A stretch of 35,714 bases of DNA from Arcicella sp. (GTDB lineage: Bacteria; Bacteroidota; Bacteroidia; Cytophagales; Spirosomataceae). Shown here one piece after another: positions 25,133-35,714 of the stretch (positions within the stretch are counted from its first letter, which is position 1; every line of letters starts with the position of its first letter). The notes beneath the pieces are model-generated. The model made no database searches. It worked only from the letters and a program-made list of their open reading frames with translations, and had not been told where the DNA came from. The position numbers were made by a program, and so were the translations under genes. The stretch spans positions 1 to 35,714 of the forward strand of contig JACMRQ010000272.1 of the NCBI GenBank assembly GCA_014376355.1, written 5' to 3'.

Positions 25133-28100
25133 TTACTTCCCTTTATCATCCAAAACTATCGCTTGGATTTTTTCTCTATTTACTAAATCATTAAATTCAG
25201 GAACTTTCTTATCCCTAATTTCTCTGAAACGAGCAATAACTTTATCAATTCTTACTGCTAAATCTTCATAAACCGCAAAATGTTGTTTGTTTGGCTTACT
25301 GAAACCTTCTGACATGGCATATCTTGCAATACCCGCCATTTTATCGTTCAATCTAATCGGATAAGCCAAAACATCTTGCGGTGCTTTTGCCTTTGTTTGC
25401 ATCAATGAAGATTCAATAACTTCTAAAGAATCAATCATTGGTTGAGATACTTTTTTCAATTTTGAAACCAAAGCAGTGTCTTTCAAAGTAGTTAAATATC
25501 CACTAACCGAAGATTTAATCTTGCGAATTTGATTAATTGTAGTATGACATTCGCTTACCTTTTTGTTTACTTTTTGTACTAAATCAAATCGAGCTCTCAA
25601 GTCTTCATCACTCACGTTTAAATGTGGGTCTTTTTTGATTTCAAAAGTTTGTTCTGATAGCATTGTTTTGTCTTCAATCAATCTAACTTTATACGTTCCA
25701 GGCGTTGCAACTGCTCCTGCAATACTACCTGCCCACATTACGTTCGTTCCGTCAACTGCAACAGCATCTGGATAACTGAAATTCCAGATAAAATTATTCA
25801 TCCCTACATTGGCTGGAATTGCACCAGGTTTTGGTTGTTTATTGTCTTCAAAAAAGTCTTTTGAAACTTTAAACGCTTCTCCTTTTTTATCTTTAATATT
25901 TGAATAAGTAATAATTGTATCACCTTTTTCAGTCAAGAATTGCAACTTTAATTCTTTGCTCGGCTTATTCGCTAAATAATATCTCACCTGTACACCGAAA
26001 GGAACATTTTCACCCGCATCAGCATCTATACGAGTAGGTCTTGCACCTCCATTCATCAAATAGGAAGGGCGTGGTTTGAATAAATGCGAATTTGTTTTCA
26101 CCATGCCATCCATAATTTCATACAATGGCGTAACGTCATCCATAATCCAGAAAGCACGTCCGTGAGTGGCAACAACTAAATCTTTTTCACGCTTGTGAAC
26201 TTGCAAATCTCTAATCGGAGTTTGTGGTAGATTTGAGTTCAGTTTCTGCCATGATTCTCCATCGGTAAATGATACATAAATTCCTCGTTCCGTTCCTGCA
26301 TATAACAAACCTTTCTTGTTTGGGTCTTCTCTAACTACTCTACAATATTCATCAGCAGGAATTCCATTCGTGATTTTTATCCAAGTTTTACCATAATCAG
26401 TTGTTTTGAAAAGATAAGGTTTTCTATCGCCAAACATATATTTTGTAGCTGCTAAATAGGCTTTTCCTTTATCAAATTCTGAAGGTGAAATTAAATTAAT
26501 CAAACTAAAATCTGGTAATTGAGCAGTTGGCAACGAAATATTATCCCATTTTTTGCCACCATCTTTTGAAACATGAACCATTCCATCATCCGAACCTGTC
26601 CAGAAATTACCTTTTTCAGTTGGAGATTCTGCAAAAGTGAAAATTGTTCCGTAAATCTCCGCTCCCGTCATGTCTTTGGTAATTGGTCCCCCAGTTTCTC
26701 CTAATGTTTTTGGGTCATTGCGAGTTAAATCTGGCGAAATAGTTTCCCAACTATATCCTGCATCATTCGTCACGTGAACGTGATTGGAAGTAATGTATAA
26801 TTCTTTCGGATTATGAGGTGAAAATACGATGGGATATGTCCACTGAAAACGATATTTTTTTAGGATTGAAGGGGCTCCAATGGATGATACGGGGCAGATT
26901 GCAACGTCACGAGTTTCACCTGTTTCTGCATTATGTTGCGACATTTGACCGTCATATTCTCCACCATACGTAATTTTTGAGTTTAATGGGTCAGCGGCAA
27001 TATAACCTGCTTCACCACCCGCAACGGGATACCAGGCTTTATTGTCAATACTGTTTCCATCGGTCCTTGAAGCAATTCTAACCGATGAATTATCTTGTTG
27101 AGCACCATAGACATTGTACGGAAAATCATTATCTAACGAAACATGGTAAAATTGTGCTGTTGGCATATCAACATCCGAGAAAGTTGCTCCACCATTGAAA
27201 GTTACTTCCGCACCTCCATCATCGCCAATGATGTAATTTTCTGGATTTTTAGGGTTTATCCAACAGTCGTGTGTGTCGCCATGATGAACCATTATTCGCT
27301 TGAAAGTTTTTCCACCATCATTAGATTTCATGGCATTTACATTCAAAACAATTAAATTATTCTCATTTTTAGGATCAATTTCCAAATCCATATAATACCA
27401 ACAACGTTGCCACAGATTTTTATCATCATTAATTAGGGTCCAATTTTCTCCTCCATCATCCGAACGAAAAAGTCCACCTTTTGCATTTTCTACCAAGGCA
27501 AATAATCGGTTTGAATTTGAAGCAGCAACGGCAATTCCCATTTTCCCTAAAACTCCTTTTGGTAACCCTGGTTTTTGACTTAAATTCTCCCAAGTATCTC
27601 CGCCATCCAATGATTTATACAGTCCACAACCTTTTCCGCCACTGCTCATTGAATAGCCATTTCTATAGGCTTGCCACATTGAGGCATACACAATTCGAGG
27701 ATTATTTGGGTCTAAACGCACCATGACAGCACCTGTACTGTCATTTTTTGACAGAATTTGCTTCCAAGATTTACCACCATCAGTAGTTCTAAAAACGCCT
27801 CTTTCTGGATTTGGAGCGAAAGGATTTCCCACCGAGGCCACATAAGCCACATCTGGATTTGTTGGATGAATTTCGATATTTGAAATGGCATCAGCTTTCG
27901 GCAATCCTACATGTTTCCAAGTTTTACCTGCATCCGTAGATTTGTAAACTCCATCTCCATAAGAAATGTTACTTCTCATATCGCCTTCGCCCATACCGAC
28001 ATAAAGCACATTTGGGTCTGACGGAGCAACCGCAATTGCACCAACGGATGAAGAATGAAAAGTAGAATCAGAAATTGGAAACCAATTTGCACCTGCATCA

Positions 28101-28375
28101 ATCGTTTTCCAAACGCCTCCACCTACTGCTCCAAAATAGTAAATTAAGGGTTGATCCGCATGTCCTGCCACAGCCAATGAACGTCCTGAACGAAATGGAC
28201 CAATATTTCTCCATTTTAAACCATTGAAAAGACTGTCATTCACTGAAAGACTTGTATTTCGTGTAATTGTTGAAGAATTAGCTTTTGTCTTTGCTTTTTG
28301 AGCAAAAGAAGTAGCTAATATGGTCAATAAAAACAAGGCAATAATTCCCAATTTAAAGGGTATTAGTTTTTTCAT
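25133..28375 (-). CDS. Secreted sortilin/VPS10-type BNR-repeat protein
   Basis: This 1080-residue exported protein has a signal peptide (about 1-25, ending SFAQ). Its first 750 or so residues form a large beta-propeller of the sortilin/BNR type. Around ten Asp-box motifs (S/T-x-D-x-G-x-x-W/F) are visible, such as STDAGKTW, TTDGGKSW, SLDGGDTW, SDDGGENW, SNDGGKTF and SKDGGKKW. Residues about 780-930 look like a beta-sandwich module (VRYYLANKPSKELKLQFL, PGTYKVRLIED), and the last 150 residues are helical, possibly coiled-coil. Proteins of this type are often annotated as glycosyl hydrolases because of the BNR fold, but no sialidase active site is evident. Function unknown; extracellular or periplasmic binding, or hydrolysis, is possible. 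It is the only gene in its unit. Confidence 0.82.
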   Translation of the reverse strand: MKKLIPFKLGIIALFLLTILATSFAQKAKTKANSSTITRNTSLSVNDSLFNGLKWRNIGPFRSGRSLAVAGHADQPLIYYFGAVGGGVWKTIDAGANWFPISDSTFHSSSVGAIAVAPSDPNVLYVGMGEGDMRSNISYGDGVYKSTDAGKTWKHVGLPKADAISNIEIHPTNPDVAYVASVGNPFAPNPERGVFRTTDGGKSWKQILSKNDSTGAVMVRLDPNNPRIVYASMWQAYRNGYSMSSGGKGCGLYKSLDGGDTWENLSQKPGLPKGVLGKMGIAVAASNSNRLFALVENAKGGLFRSDDGGENWTLINDDKNLWQRCWYYMDLEIDPKNENNLIVLNVNAMKSNDGGKTFKRIMVHHGDTHDCWINPKNPENYIIGDDGGAEVTFNGGATFSDVDMPTAQFYHVSLDNDFPYNVYGAQQDNSSVRIASRTDGNSIDNKAWYPVAGGEAGYIAADPLNSKITYGGEYDGQMSQHNAETGETRDVAICPVSSIGAPSILKKYRFQWTYPIVFSPHNPKELYITSNHVHVTNDAGYSWETISPDLTRNDPKTLGETGGPITKDMTGAEIYGTIFTFAESPTEKGNFWTGSDDGMVHVSKDGGKKWDNISLPTAQLPDFSLINLISPSEFDKGKAYLAATKYMFGDRKPYLFKTTDYGKTWIKITNGIPADEYCRVVREDPNKKGLLYAGTERGIYVSFTDGESWQKLNSNLPQTPIRDLQVHKREKDLVVATHGRAFWIMDDVTPLYEIMDGMVKTNSHLFKPRPSYLMNGGARPTRIDADAGENVPFGVQVRYYLANKPSKELKLQFLTEKGDTIITYSNIKDKKGEAFKVSKDFFEDNKQPKPGAIPANVGMNNFIWNFSYPDAVAVDGTNVMWAGSIAGAVATPGTYKVRLIEDKTMLSEQTFEIKKDPHLNVSDEDLRARFDLVQKVNKKVSECHTTINQIRKIKSSVSGYLTTLKDTALVSKLKKVSQPMIDSLEVIESSLMQTKAKAPQDVLAYPIRLNDKMAGIARYAMSEGFSKPNKQHFAVYEDLAVRIDKVIARFREIRDKKVPEFNDLVNREKIQAIVLDDKGK

Positions 28376-28537
28376 GTTGTTTGTTAGTATTTTTTAATAG
28401 AACGGTAATTTACAAAAAAATAAAGAAAAATCACATTTTTTTTCTACTCAATATTTAGTCTCAAATCCACGATAAGACTGAAAATTTTGGAATTATAAAT
28501 TTGCTTAGATTTACAGTTTTTTTGATTACGGAACATA

Positions 28538-29455
28538 TTAAAAAAATATCTTTTCTGCTAATCGAAAAGTATTGCAATGAGCTTCAACAATATCCCGAAT
28601 TTGAGGGGAATATCCTCCTCCCATCGCCACAACAATTGGTAGTTTATGCTTAATGGCTTGTTGAAATACAAATTCATCTCGACGATAACAGCCTTGAATT
28701 GAAACACTTAACTTTCCTAATTTGTCAGTTTCTAATATATCAACGCCCGAAACGAAAAAGAGAAAATCGGGTTTTTGCTCTTCAATCAGTTTTGGCAAAA
28801 TATTGTAGAGAATTGTCAAATATTCTTCGTCTTTCGTGTAGGTTTGAAGTTCAATATCTACATCAGATTTTTCTTTGTGGAGTGGGTAATTTTCTTTTCC
28901 GTGCATAGAAAAAGTGAAAACTCGTGGTTCATTTTGGAAAATTTGAGCCGTTCCATTCCCTTGATGAACATCCAAATCAATGACTAAAATTTTAGTAGCT
29001 AAATGATTATCAAGCAGATAATTAGAGGCAATTCCCACGTCGTTCAATAAACAAAAGCCTTCGCCTCTATCCGTATAAGCGTGATGTGTCCCACCCGCAA
29101 CGTTCATGGCAATTCCGTTTTCTAAAGCAAAATGACAACAATCAATTGTTCCTTGGGTAATGATTGTTTCTCGTAAAACTAATTCGGCGGACAAGGGAAA
29201 ACCAATTTTACGAATCATTTTTGGGTCGAGACAAAGATTTTTCAAGTCTTCCCAATAGGCTTTATTGTGCGTACGAAGAATCCATTTTTCATCAACAGTT
29301 TTGGGAGCAAAAAAATTTTCGGAAGTACAAGTTCCTTCGTATAATAATTGTTCAGGAATTAATTCATATTTCAACATCGGAAAACGATGTCCTTCAGGAA
29401 GAGAATGTTGGTAGATGGATGAATAGGCTATTTTTAATAATTTTGTCTGAACCAT
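28538..29455 (-). CDS. Histone-deacetylase-fold (AcuC-like) deacetylase
   Basis: This 305-residue zinc amidohydrolase belongs to the HDAC/acetoin-utilisation/acetylpolyamine family and would remove acyl groups from a lysine, polyamine or small amide. The hallmark residues are present: GGTHHAY (His124, His125), IDLDVHQGNGT with zinc ligands Asp162 and His164, GVDILETDKLG with Asp239, and GGGYSP with the catalytic Tyr282. The length is that of a single-domain bacterial enzyme. It follows rpe on the same strand with a gap of about 100 nt and may share its transcript. The physiological substrate is not determinable. Confidence 0.87.
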   Translation of the reverse strand: MVQTKLLKIAYSSIYQHSLPEGHRFPMLKYELIPEQLLYEGTCTSENFFAPKTVDEKWILRTHNKAYWEDLKNLCLDPKMIRKIGFPLSAELVLRETIITQGTIDCCHFALENGIAMNVAGGTHHAYTDRGEGFCLLNDVGIASNYLLDNHLATKILVIDLDVHQGNGTAQIFQNEPRVFTFSMHGKENYPLHKEKSDVDIELQTYTKDEEYLTILYNILPKLIEEQKPDFLFFVSGVDILETDKLGKLSVSIQGCYRRDEFVFQQAIKHKLPIVVAMGGGYSPQIRDIVEAHCNTFRLAEKIFF

Positions 29456-29553
29456 GATTTTCAGGATTAAAAGATTATGGGATTAAAAATGAACAAACAA
29501 ATCCCAATAGTCAAACAAATCAATTGAATCAAGGTTCAGACAATTTTATACAA

Positions 29554-30216
29554 TTATACTCTTTTAATATTTTTTAATCCTGCAATTGCTTCTAAAGGAT
29601 TAGAATTACCAAATACATAACTTCCTGCAATCAGGACATCGGCACCCGCATCTACTAACTTTTGCCCAGTTTCTTGGTTTACGCCTCCATCAATTTCGAT
29701 TAATGTGGTAAGCCCTCTTTCATCAATCATTTTGCGAAGTTTACGGACTTTTTCATAAGTAGATTCAATAAATTTTTGTCCTCCATATCCAGGATTTACG
29801 GACATTAGTAAAATCATTCCGCAATCTGGCAATATTTCTTCTACTACAGAAACAGGCGTTGCAGGGTTCAAAACTACTCCAGCTAAACAACCTAAGTCCT
29901 TGATTTGCTGAATAGTACGGTGCAAGTGCGTACAAGCTTCATAATGAACCGTAATATTTGCAGCGCCAATTCTTTTAAATTCCTCTAGGTACCTTTCAGG
30001 TTTTTCAATCATCAAATGCACATCCAAAGGCTTGGTTGCATGGCGATTAATCGCCTCAATAACAGGCATTCCAAAAGAAATGTTAGGCACAAAATGTCCA
30101 TCCATTACGTCAATATGAAACCAATCTGCTTGTGAATTATTGACCATTTCAATATCACGTTGAAGATTAGCAAAATCGGCAGCAAGCACGGAAGGGGCAA
30201 TTAATATATTACTCAT
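29554..30216 (-). CDS. rpe: Ribulose-phosphate 3-epimerase
   Basis: This 220-residue enzyme interconverts ribulose 5-phosphate and xylulose 5-phosphate in the pentose phosphate pathway. All family marks are visible: APSVLAADF with Ser9, FHIDVMDGHFVPN with metal ligands His34 and Asp36, HLMIEKP with His67, MSVNPGYGGQKF for phosphate binding, EIDGGVN with Asp176 and AGSYVFG near the C-terminus. Length is standard. It lies 55 nt downstream of the GT39-like gene on the minus strand and upstream of the deacetylase. It is probably the general housekeeping copy. Confidence 0.97.
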   Translation of the reverse strand: MSNILIAPSVLAADFANLQRDIEMVNNSQADWFHIDVMDGHFVPNISFGMPVIEAINRHATKPLDVHLMIEKPERYLEEFKRIGAANITVHYEACTHLHRTIQQIKDLGCLAGVVLNPATPVSVVEEILPDCGMILLMSVNPGYGGQKFIESTYEKVRKLRKMIDERGLTTLIEIDGGVNQETGQKLVDAGADVLIAGSYVFGNSNPLEAIAGLKNIKRV

Positions 30217-30271
30217 TATTTAATTTTGGGTTGTGAAATACGGAACGCTGGTGACACTTATCATCTATTTA

Positions 30272-32029
30272 TTAATACCGAAATAAATCTCCTTTCAAAT
30301 CAAAAATCTCTAATTTTTGACCATCCTTTTTCTTTAAAATTATTCTATTGGGTTCGTTTGCGTCAATTGTTTGAACAAATTCAGCATCTTTGGGAAAATA
30401 CAAATTTACGTACTGAGCACCTAAAACCGATCTTTTTATATTTTTTGTATAAATATCAGCTTCATAAAAAGTCTTTACATAAGAAGGATATACGATTGTA
30501 TCACCCGATTGGTACAGTTTTTCTAATTTTTTAGCAATCATCGGATATGGGTTTTCTGAACGAGCTTTATCTCGGTAATTATACTTAAAAGATTCATCCT
30601 GTAAAACTTTTTTAACGGTTATTCCAACAAAGAATATTTGTATGCCAAAAATTGCCCAGATAACATAATTAAGCGGTTTTAACTTAACATTTGCCTGTAA
30701 AAGTGCCAAACTTACAATAATAATTGAATAAGGGAATGAGAAACCAGAATATCGTTGAGAAAGTCCAAAAGTATGCCCATTTTTGAAAGTCATTATCACT
30801 AAAAATAGCGTTGGTAAAAATGCTAAAATTACTAAAAACCAATTTTGTTTTCTTTGAACTTTATCCTTGGTTTCCCTCCAATATTCTATAAATAGATACA
30901 ATAATAAACTACAGTTTACTAATTCTAAATACTGAAATTTAGCCGTTGAATAAAGTAAAAAGCCAATGACATTAGTTCCTAAAATAACTCCAATCCAAAG
31001 CCTGTTCCTTGTTCTTTGAAACTTATACAAAGAGAAAGCGGATAAAAAAGAAATGAATATAGCTAACATTAAATTTCTTTTACCAACGGTATTACTTAAA
31101 ATATTGTTACTTGTAATAAATAAATCGGTAAAAATCGGTATTGATTTTTTCGTAACATTTCCCACCGTTGCAGGGTCAATATAACCTGCATGAGGGTTGG
31201 GAATTTGATGTGCTTCTTTATAATAAATTTTTGCCTGATAACTGAGCGTCGAAAAAGTATAATTTCCTCCTCCGTATAAAATCCAATAGCCAAAAGCCAA
31301 AGCTCCGATACTTAATGAAATGGGTAGTAAAATCCAAGGACGAGTTTTTCTAACAAATAATAAAACGTATAATCCATGAGCTAAGAAAACGGTTGCCGTT
31401 AAAAAATGGGATAATAAACAAAAAGCTGACAGGATTCCATAAGACCAATATAAACCATTTTTTTTCACGTCAATTTCCTCATTTTTAATAATCTTCAAGA
31501 AGATATAGGTTGCCAAAAGCGTCAAGAAAAAACTTAATGAATAATTTCGAGCTTGCTGACTGTACGCAATAAAAAAAGGCTCAATTGCCATTAAAAAGCA
31601 AGCCAAAAGGGCTAAATGAAGGTTTTTGAAATTTTCTTTGATGAAGAAAAACAATAGAATAATGGTCAAGCAACTGAATAATACGGATAAAAATCGGATT
31701 GAATAATCAGAAATTCCGAACACATTTATCCAATTATGTAGTAAAATGTAATAGAATGGACTATTCCCAATATCGCTTCGTCTGATGGCATCGTAATAAT
31801 CCTCCAAGGATTTATCAGCCCAAAATTCCGAAGGCATGAAAGTAGTTTTTCCAGGTGTATAAAAACAATTTTTCTGTGTATTTCCTTCCATTGCCATACC
31901 TTGGCTTACTAAAACAGAGGCTTTTTCATCAAAAAAAATACCGTGTTTATCAAGATTGTAGGTTCTTAAACCGAAGGCTAATACAGTAATTAATAGTAAA
32001 ATGGGAATTGAGAAACGAGAAAAATTCAT
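30272..32029 (-). CDS. GT39/ArnT-like polytopic membrane glycosyltransferase
   Basis: This 585-residue membrane protein has about ten to twelve hydrophobic helices over residues 8-490 and a soluble C-terminal tail. The first periplasmic loop carries FFDEKAS (Asp34, Glu35), the acidic motif typical of GT-C enzymes of the PMT/ArnT type, and the later QQARNYSLSF resembles the family's Q-x-x-R-x-Y block. Such enzymes move a sugar from a polyprenyl-phosphate donor to a lipid or protein on the outer face of the inner membrane. The acceptor here cannot be inferred. It may be co-transcribed with rpe and the deacetylase. Confidence 0.8.
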   Translation of the reverse strand: MNFSRFSIPILLLITVLAFGLRTYNLDKHGIFFDEKASVLVSQGMAMEGNTQKNCFYTPGKTTFMPSEFWADKSLEDYYDAIRRSDIGNSPFYYILLHNWINVFGISDYSIRFLSVLFSCLTIILLFFFIKENFKNLHLALLACFLMAIEPFFIAYSQQARNYSLSFFLTLLATYIFLKIIKNEEIDVKKNGLYWSYGILSAFCLLSHFLTATVFLAHGLYVLLFVRKTRPWILLPISLSIGALAFGYWILYGGGNYTFSTLSYQAKIYYKEAHQIPNPHAGYIDPATVGNVTKKSIPIFTDLFITSNNILSNTVGKRNLMLAIFISFLSAFSLYKFQRTRNRLWIGVILGTNVIGFLLYSTAKFQYLELVNCSLLLYLFIEYWRETKDKVQRKQNWFLVILAFLPTLFLVIMTFKNGHTFGLSQRYSGFSFPYSIIIVSLALLQANVKLKPLNYVIWAIFGIQIFFVGITVKKVLQDESFKYNYRDKARSENPYPMIAKKLEKLYQSGDTIVYPSYVKTFYEADIYTKNIKRSVLGAQYVNLYFPKDAEFVQTIDANEPNRIILKKKDGQKLEIFDLKGDLFRY

Positions 32030-32060
32030 TTTTTGATAACAAGTTTTAAATAGATTCCCA

Positions 32061-32068
32061 CAAAATTA
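32061..32068 (-). promoter_or_regulatory. Possible promoter of the GT39-like gene
   Basis: On the minus strand this is TAATTTTG, matching TAnnTTTG, with a TTTG about 16 nt upstream (32085-32088), a little short of the usual -33 spacing. It lies 31 nt ahead of the start codon at 32029. Confidence 0.35.
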
Positions 32069-32097
32069 TTACATATAAATCCCCCAAACAATAAAAA

Positions 32098-32124
32098 AGC
32101 CTTCTTGAAAATTTCAAGAAGGCT
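32098..32124 (-). terminator. Rho-independent terminator of the beta-barrel gene
   Basis: A 13-bp perfect stem (32098-32110 with 32112-32124) lies 18 nt beyond the minus-strand stop at 32143. On that strand it is followed by a run of six T residues, so it is a strong intrinsic terminator. Confidence 0.92.
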
Positions 32125-32142
32125 CAAAATGCTAAACTATAT

Positions 32143-32721
32143 TTAAAATAAATATCCTAATGATAAAGCAATGGTTGTATTTCTAAAACCATAAAGATTA
32201 GTGTTATCATTCCCTAAAGTCCATATATTACCATTAAAATTGTATCTTCCTTCAATAAAAATATGGTCAGTAACCCTGCTTCCAAGCCCAAAAGTACCCC
32301 CCCAGCCTAAAGCTTTTTCGTTCGGAGCTTTAAGGTTTACAGTTGGTAAATATGAAATATAGGGTCCAATAATGGTGTACATTCCTCCATCTCCCATATT
32401 GATTTTAAATAATAAAGGTACTTCAAAATAATTTGAGGTGATTACGGAAGTATCAACTTTAAATCCTTTTTGACTGAATGCAATTTCGGGACATAGAATA
32501 ATATCTTCGGATAGTTCAATAGTAGCAAACAAAGCAGCTTCAAATCCTATCAATGTTCCTTTTGGATTTGTGATGATGGCTCGCCCAAATTGAGTACCTG
32601 CATGAACACCTGCCCTAATTCCAAATCTACTATTTGATTGAGCAAAAGTGGCGTGTGAAAAAGTGAAAAATATGCCAATTATTAAAATTTTAACAATTGA
32701 GGATGAAGTAGTTTTTTTCAT
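32143..32721 (-). CDS. Small outer-membrane beta-barrel protein
   Basis: This 192-residue protein has a signal peptide (about 1-27, ending TFAQ). The mature part has the alternating pattern of an eight-stranded outer-membrane beta-barrel of the porin/OMP beta-brl family. Examples are RFGIRAGVHAGTQFG at the start, FEVPLLFKIN, YTIIGPYISYL, FGLGSRVTDHIFIEGRYNF and the aromatic end IALSLGYLF. Members are common in Bacteroidota, often annotated as PorT-like or outer-membrane protein, with no defined function. It forms its own unit, divergent from ligA. Confidence 0.85.
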   Translation of the reverse strand: MKKTTSSSIVKILIIGIFFTFSHATFAQSNSRFGIRAGVHAGTQFGRAIITNPKGTLIGFEAALFATIELSEDIILCPEIAFSQKGFKVDTSVITSNYFEVPLLFKINMGDGGMYTIIGPYISYLPTVNLKAPNEKALGWGGTFGLGSRVTDHIFIEGRYNFNGNIWTLGNDNTNLYGFRNTTIALSLGYLF

Positions 32722-32744
32722 GATTTGACAAATTACACATGTAA

Positions 32745-34826
<2,082 letters not shown>

Positions 34827-34828
34827 TT

Positions 34829-34926
34829 GTATCACGATTCTCCAGAATCGTGAAAATCATAGCCACTTTTACGATTCTGGAGAATCGTGATACATTTTAA
34901 AATGCGATTCTGGAGAATCGTAGTAC
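34829..34926. repeat. Triplicated palindromic repeat between ligA and dapA
   Basis: Three copies of a 23-nt unit centred on GATTCT-GG-AGAATC occur at 34829-34851 (inverted), 34871-34893 and 34904-34926. The first two are perfect reverse complements and form a large hairpin. Each unit is itself a near palindrome that can form an 8- or 9-bp stem. The third differs by a few bases. It could serve as a ligA terminator or be a mobile intergenic repeat family. It ends 9 nt before the dapA start codon. Confidence 0.85.
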
Positions 34927-34935
34927 ACATAAAAA

Positions 34936-35714
34936 ATGAGACCAAAATTTCACGGGGTAGCCCCAGCCTTAATTACCCCAATGTTGGCAAATGGGCAAGT
35001 TGATTATCAAGGATTAAAAAGATTAATCCAACACGTAACCGATGGTGGCGTGGATTATATGGTTGTTCATGGAACAACAGGTGAGTCGGCAACAACTGAT
35101 AAAAACGAGAAAAAAGCAATTTTAGATTTTATAAAGGAAAATAATTCAAAGAATTTACCAATTGTTTATGGACTCGGCGGAAACAATACTGCCAACGTTA
35201 TAAAATCTATACAAGAAACTGATTTTCAAGGCGTTGATGCTATTTTATCAGTTTGTCCGTATTATAATAAACCAGATGCAAGGGGTATAATTGCCCATTA
35301 TTCAGCCATTGCTGATGCTTCTCCTGTTCCCATCATAATGTATAATATTCCAGGTCGTTCAGGTATAAACATGTCTGCCCAAACAACCTTAACATTGGCT
35401 CAACATCCAAATATTATTGGAATTAAAGAAGCATCGTGTATTATTGAACAGTGTATGGAAATCAATAAAGATAAACCAGAAGATTTCCTCTTAATTTCAG
35501 GTGATGATGTGCAAGCTGTCCCTACGATTGCCTGTGGAGGAGTTGGAATTATTTCTGTAATTGCCAATGCAACTCCTGAGAAATTCTGTGAAATGATTCA
35601 TGCAGCGATGGAGGGAGATTTCCTAAAAGCACGAACGATATTAGGCAGTTTCTTGGCGATTGATCCATTATTATACGAAGAGGGAAATCCTGTGGGTGTC
35701 AAAAAAATTATTGA
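34936..35714 (+). CDS. dapA: 4-hydroxy-tetrahydrodipicolinate synthase, 3' end beyond the window
   Basis: This enzyme condenses pyruvate with aspartate semialdehyde in lysine and diaminopimelate synthesis. Its 259 visible codons contain VVHGTTGES (Thr47, Thr48), CPYYNKP (Tyr109/Tyr110), MYNIPGRSG with catalytic Tyr136 and Arg141, and GIKEAS with Lys164 as the Schiff-base lysine. The usual length is about 290-300 residues, so roughly 30-40 residues lie outside the window. I start at ATG 34936. The end given is the window edge, not a stop codon. Confidence 0.95.
   Translation, partial: MRPKFHGVAPALITPMLANGQVDYQGLKRLIQHVTDGGVDYMVVHGTTGESATTDKNEKKAILDFIKENNSKNLPIVYGLGGNNTANVIKSIQETDFQGVDAILSVCPYYNKPDARGIIAHYSAIADASPVPIIMYNIPGRSGINMSAQTTLTLAQHPNIIGIKEASCIIEQCMEINKDKPEDFLLISGDDVQAVPTIACGGVGIISVIANATPEKFCEMIHAAMEGDFLKARTILGSFLAIDPLLYEEGNPVGVKKII

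Noticed and set aside
25133-28375. Sialidase assignment for the BNR-repeat protein
   Set aside because: Asp-boxes alone mark the propeller fold; I do not see the arginine triad and Tyr/Glu set needed for a sialidase.
34829-34926. Short CRISPR array between ligA and dapA
   Set aside because: The three units are in mixed orientation with unequal spacers of about 10-20 nt and no cas genes nearby; it is a palindromic repeat cluster.

Overview
The window looks like a chromosomal segment of a low-GC member of the Bacteroidota, probably of the Cytophagales type. It carries a SusC/SusD pair, a PVC-type haem CxxCH protein, DUF1080 and sortilin/BNR proteins, many secreted or lipoprotein signals, weak Shine-Dalgarno sites and a few TAnnTTTG-like promoter boxes. 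I see no tRNA, rRNA, IS element, integrase or CRISPR array.

Layout. (1) 1-6169, all on the minus strand: a palindrome at the left edge, then a lipoprotein alditol-oxidase-like flavoenzyme, an SDR dehydrogenase, a secreted VOC protein, and a 779-residue fusion of a serine beta-lactamase-like hydrolase with a ChbG/YdjC-type deacetylase. (2) 6370-8790, plus strand: an MFS carrier tightly linked to a MalY/PatB aminotransferase-fold C-S lyase, closed by a strong terminator. (3) 9138-25050, plus strand: a long co-directional sugar-uptake and catabolism locus. Its order is SusC, SusD, beta-propeller/cytochrome c protein, DUF1080 lipoprotein, TIM-barrel epimerase, IolE-like TIM barrel, alpha/beta hydrolase, DUF4432 mutarotase-like protein, cupin phosphomannose-isomerase-like protein, a third TIM barrel and a Gfo/Idh/MocA oxidoreductase. 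It closes at a perfect bidirectional terminator. (4) 25133-32721, minus strand: a secreted sortilin/BNR-repeat protein, then HDAC-fold deacetylase, ribulose-phosphate 3-epimerase and a GT39-like membrane glycosyltransferase (transcribed in the reverse of that order), and a small outer-membrane beta-barrel protein. (5) 32829-35714, plus strand: ligA and the 5' part of dapA, separated by a triplicated palindromic repeat.

How the genes may work together. Region 3 has the import machinery of a polysaccharide-utilisation locus but no recognisable glycoside hydrolase, polysaccharide lyase or sulfatase. Instead it holds a haem dehydrogenase-like protein, a Gfo/Idh/MocA oxidoreductase, a DUF1080 (3-keto-disaccharide hydrolase) protein and several xylose-isomerase-fold TIM barrels. 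This matches the enzyme types known from oxidise-eliminate-hydrate routes that cleave glycosides through 3-keto sugars. My main hypothesis is that the locus imports a glycoside or unusual sugar and breaks it down by redox chemistry, not classical hydrolysis. The substrate cannot be read from the sequence. The rest of the window is mostly housekeeping or general metabolism.
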